Assembly: GCA_007121385.1 (NCBI GenBank)
Contig: SKLV01000132.1
Location: 1-37,090, forward strand
Direction: 5' to 3'
Length of the DNA: 37,090 nucleotides
Source of the DNA: Bdellovibrionales bacterium
GTDB lineage: Bacteria > Bdellovibrionota > Bdellovibrionia > Bdellovibrionales > UBA1609
Shown here: positions 36,006 to 37,090 of the stretch, in pieces
Layout: every line of letters starts with the position of its first letter
Position numbering within the stretch: the stretch's first letter is position 1
Made by a program: the position numbers and the translations under genes
The notes under the pieces: model-generated
Databases searched by the model: none
Seen by the model: the letters and a program-made list of their open reading frames with translations, nothing else
Told to the model about the DNA's origin: nothing

Positions 36006-37040
36006 ATGACATTGCTACTGGCCTTTGCCCTACTTGCCGTTCTGGTGTCTTTTTTGTGCTCCCTCTTGGAGGCCGTTATCCTCTCCGTCTCCGCTCCCTA
36101 TATTGCGGTCTCCGTCAAACAGGGCAAACGCAGTGGAAAGATTCTCCAGGAGCTGAAGTCGCAAATTGATCGGCCCTTGGCGGCCATCCTCACCCTAAAC
36201 ACAGTTTCACACACCATGGGGGCCGCCGGCGTGGGAGCCCAGGTTCACCGTCTCTACGGGGACGGCTTTATCGCTCTGTCTTCGGCTCTGCTCACTTTGA
36301 CCATTTTGATCTTCTCCGAGATCATCCCTAAAACCTTGGGGGCCTCCAATTGGAAAAGTCTGGCCCCCTTTGCCGCCTATGTCACCTGGGGGCTTATTTA
36401 TGCCATTTACCCCTTTGTGTGGCTTTCTGAAAAACTCTATGGCCTCCTGTCCCCGGATCAGGAAAGCTCCCTGACCCGGGAGGAGATGATTATGTCGGCG
36501 GAAATCAGCGCCTCTGAGGGGAGTATCCGCCCCAAAGAGAGTGCCATTATCAAAAACCTCCTGATGCTCGACAATATCAAGGTCATGGACATTATGACTC
36601 CCCGATCGGTGATTTATGGTCTAGAGAAGGACCAGACTGTGGGAGATGTGATTGAAAATCACCGCCCCATTCGCTTCTCGCGAATTCCGGTCTTTGTCGA
36701 CGATCTGGACCATATTGAGGGCATTGTCCACCGCTATAAAATTCTGGAAGCCTCCAGTCACGATTTGGACAATATCTCCATCAATGGAATGGTCACAGCT
36801 GTGCACAGCATTCCTGAGAATATCTCTGTGGCCGCCGCTCTGGATCAGTTTATCAAGCGCCGCGAACATATTTTTATTGTGGTGGACGAGTATGGTAGCA
36901 CCACCGGACTGGTCTCTCTTGAGGACGCCATTGAAACTCTTTTGGGTGTTGAAATCGTGGACGAGTTTGACTCGGTGGCCGATATGCGCCAGTACGCCCT
37001 GGATCTGTGGCGGGAACGCAAAAGCAAACAGCTGAATTAA
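36006..37040 (+). CDS. CNNM/CorC-like (DUF21) transporter with CBS domains
   Basis: N-terminal DUF21 membrane region (SLLEAVILSVSAPYIA, ILIFSEIIPKTLGASN), then CBS pair (VMDIMTPRSVIYGL, FIVVDEYGSTTGLVSLEDAIETLLG). Confidence 0.9.
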   Translation: MTLLLAFALLAVLVSFLCSLLEAVILSVSAPYIAVSVKQGKRSGKILQELKSQIDRPLAAILTLNTVSHTMGAAGVGAQVHRLYGDGFIALSSALLTLTILIFSEIIPKTLGASNWKSLAPFAAYVTWGLIYAIYPFVWLSEKLYGLLSPDQESSLTREEMIMSAEISASEGSIRPKESAIIKNLLMLDNIKVMDIMTPRSVIYGLEKDQTVGDVIENHRPIRFSRIPVFVDDLDHIEGIVHRYKILEASSHDLDNISINGMVTAVHSIPENISVAAALDQFIKRREHIFIVVDEYGSTTGLVSLEDAIETLLGVEIVDEFDSVADMRQYALDLWRERKSKQLN

Positions 37041-37061
37041 AGATTCTTTGAGCAAAAAAAA

Positions 37062-37090
37062 GCCGAAGACTTTTGGTCTTCGGCTCTTTC
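37062..37090 (+). terminator. Rho-independent terminator after the fusA-dcd-CNNM unit
   Basis: GCCGAAGAC-TTTTG-GTCTTCGGC perfect 9-bp stem, preceded by an A-rich run and followed by TCTTTC. Confidence 0.85.

Noticed and set aside
1-37090. CRISPR arrays, tRNA/rRNA genes, IS elements, toxin-antitoxin or phage-defence islands
   Set aside because: No repeat-spacer pattern, tRNA-like TTCGAAT arms, transposase motifs or recognisable defence domains were seen by reading; a tool scan (tRNAscan-SE, MinCED, ISEScan, DefenseFinder) would be needed to exclude weak cases.

Overview
37 kb window that looks like a bacterial chromosome. Protein style suggests a Bdellovibrionota or other deltaproteobacteria-like organism, but this is a weak inference with no marker gene tested. 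No tRNA/rRNA, IS element, CRISPR array or phage module was recognised. Main blocks, left to right: (1) minus-strand VirB2/VirB3/VirB4-like T4SS genes, with the VirB4 ATPase truncated at the left edge. (2) A minus-strand envelope cluster: YkuD-type L,D-transpeptidase lipoprotein, redoxin lipoprotein, two FixH/YtkA-like proteins flanking a beta-barrel-like outer-membrane protein, and an AI-2E family permease. (3) YjbQ, a TrmA/RlmD-type RNA methyltransferase, an AAG-type DNA glycosylase, an exported rhodanese, an apparently exported GT2 glycosyltransferase and an exported orphan. (4) A sulfane-sulfur module: TVP38/FAD-oxidoreductase fusion and persulfide dioxygenase, divergent from a Crp/Fnr regulator, two YeeE/PmpAB proteins, a Tll0287-like (DUF3365) heme protein and a DAACS symporter. 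(5) A KefB-like antiporter and an MFS-PlsC fusion. (6) A complete seven-gene Mrp antiporter operon coupled to an ankyrin lipoprotein, then TerB-like, cNMP-binding and PilZ proteins. (7) aat/recQ divergent from an EF-G of the mitochondrial/spdEFG1 type, with dcd and a CNNM/CorC-like gene ending at a clear intrinsic terminator. Best leads: the FixH/YtkA-OMP-redoxin cluster; a terminator hairpin that also sequesters the RBS of the TVP38-FAD gene; a probable AUU start in the AAG gene; a GT2 enzyme with a signal peptide; and a single-Cys Crp/Fnr regulator in a sulfur locus.
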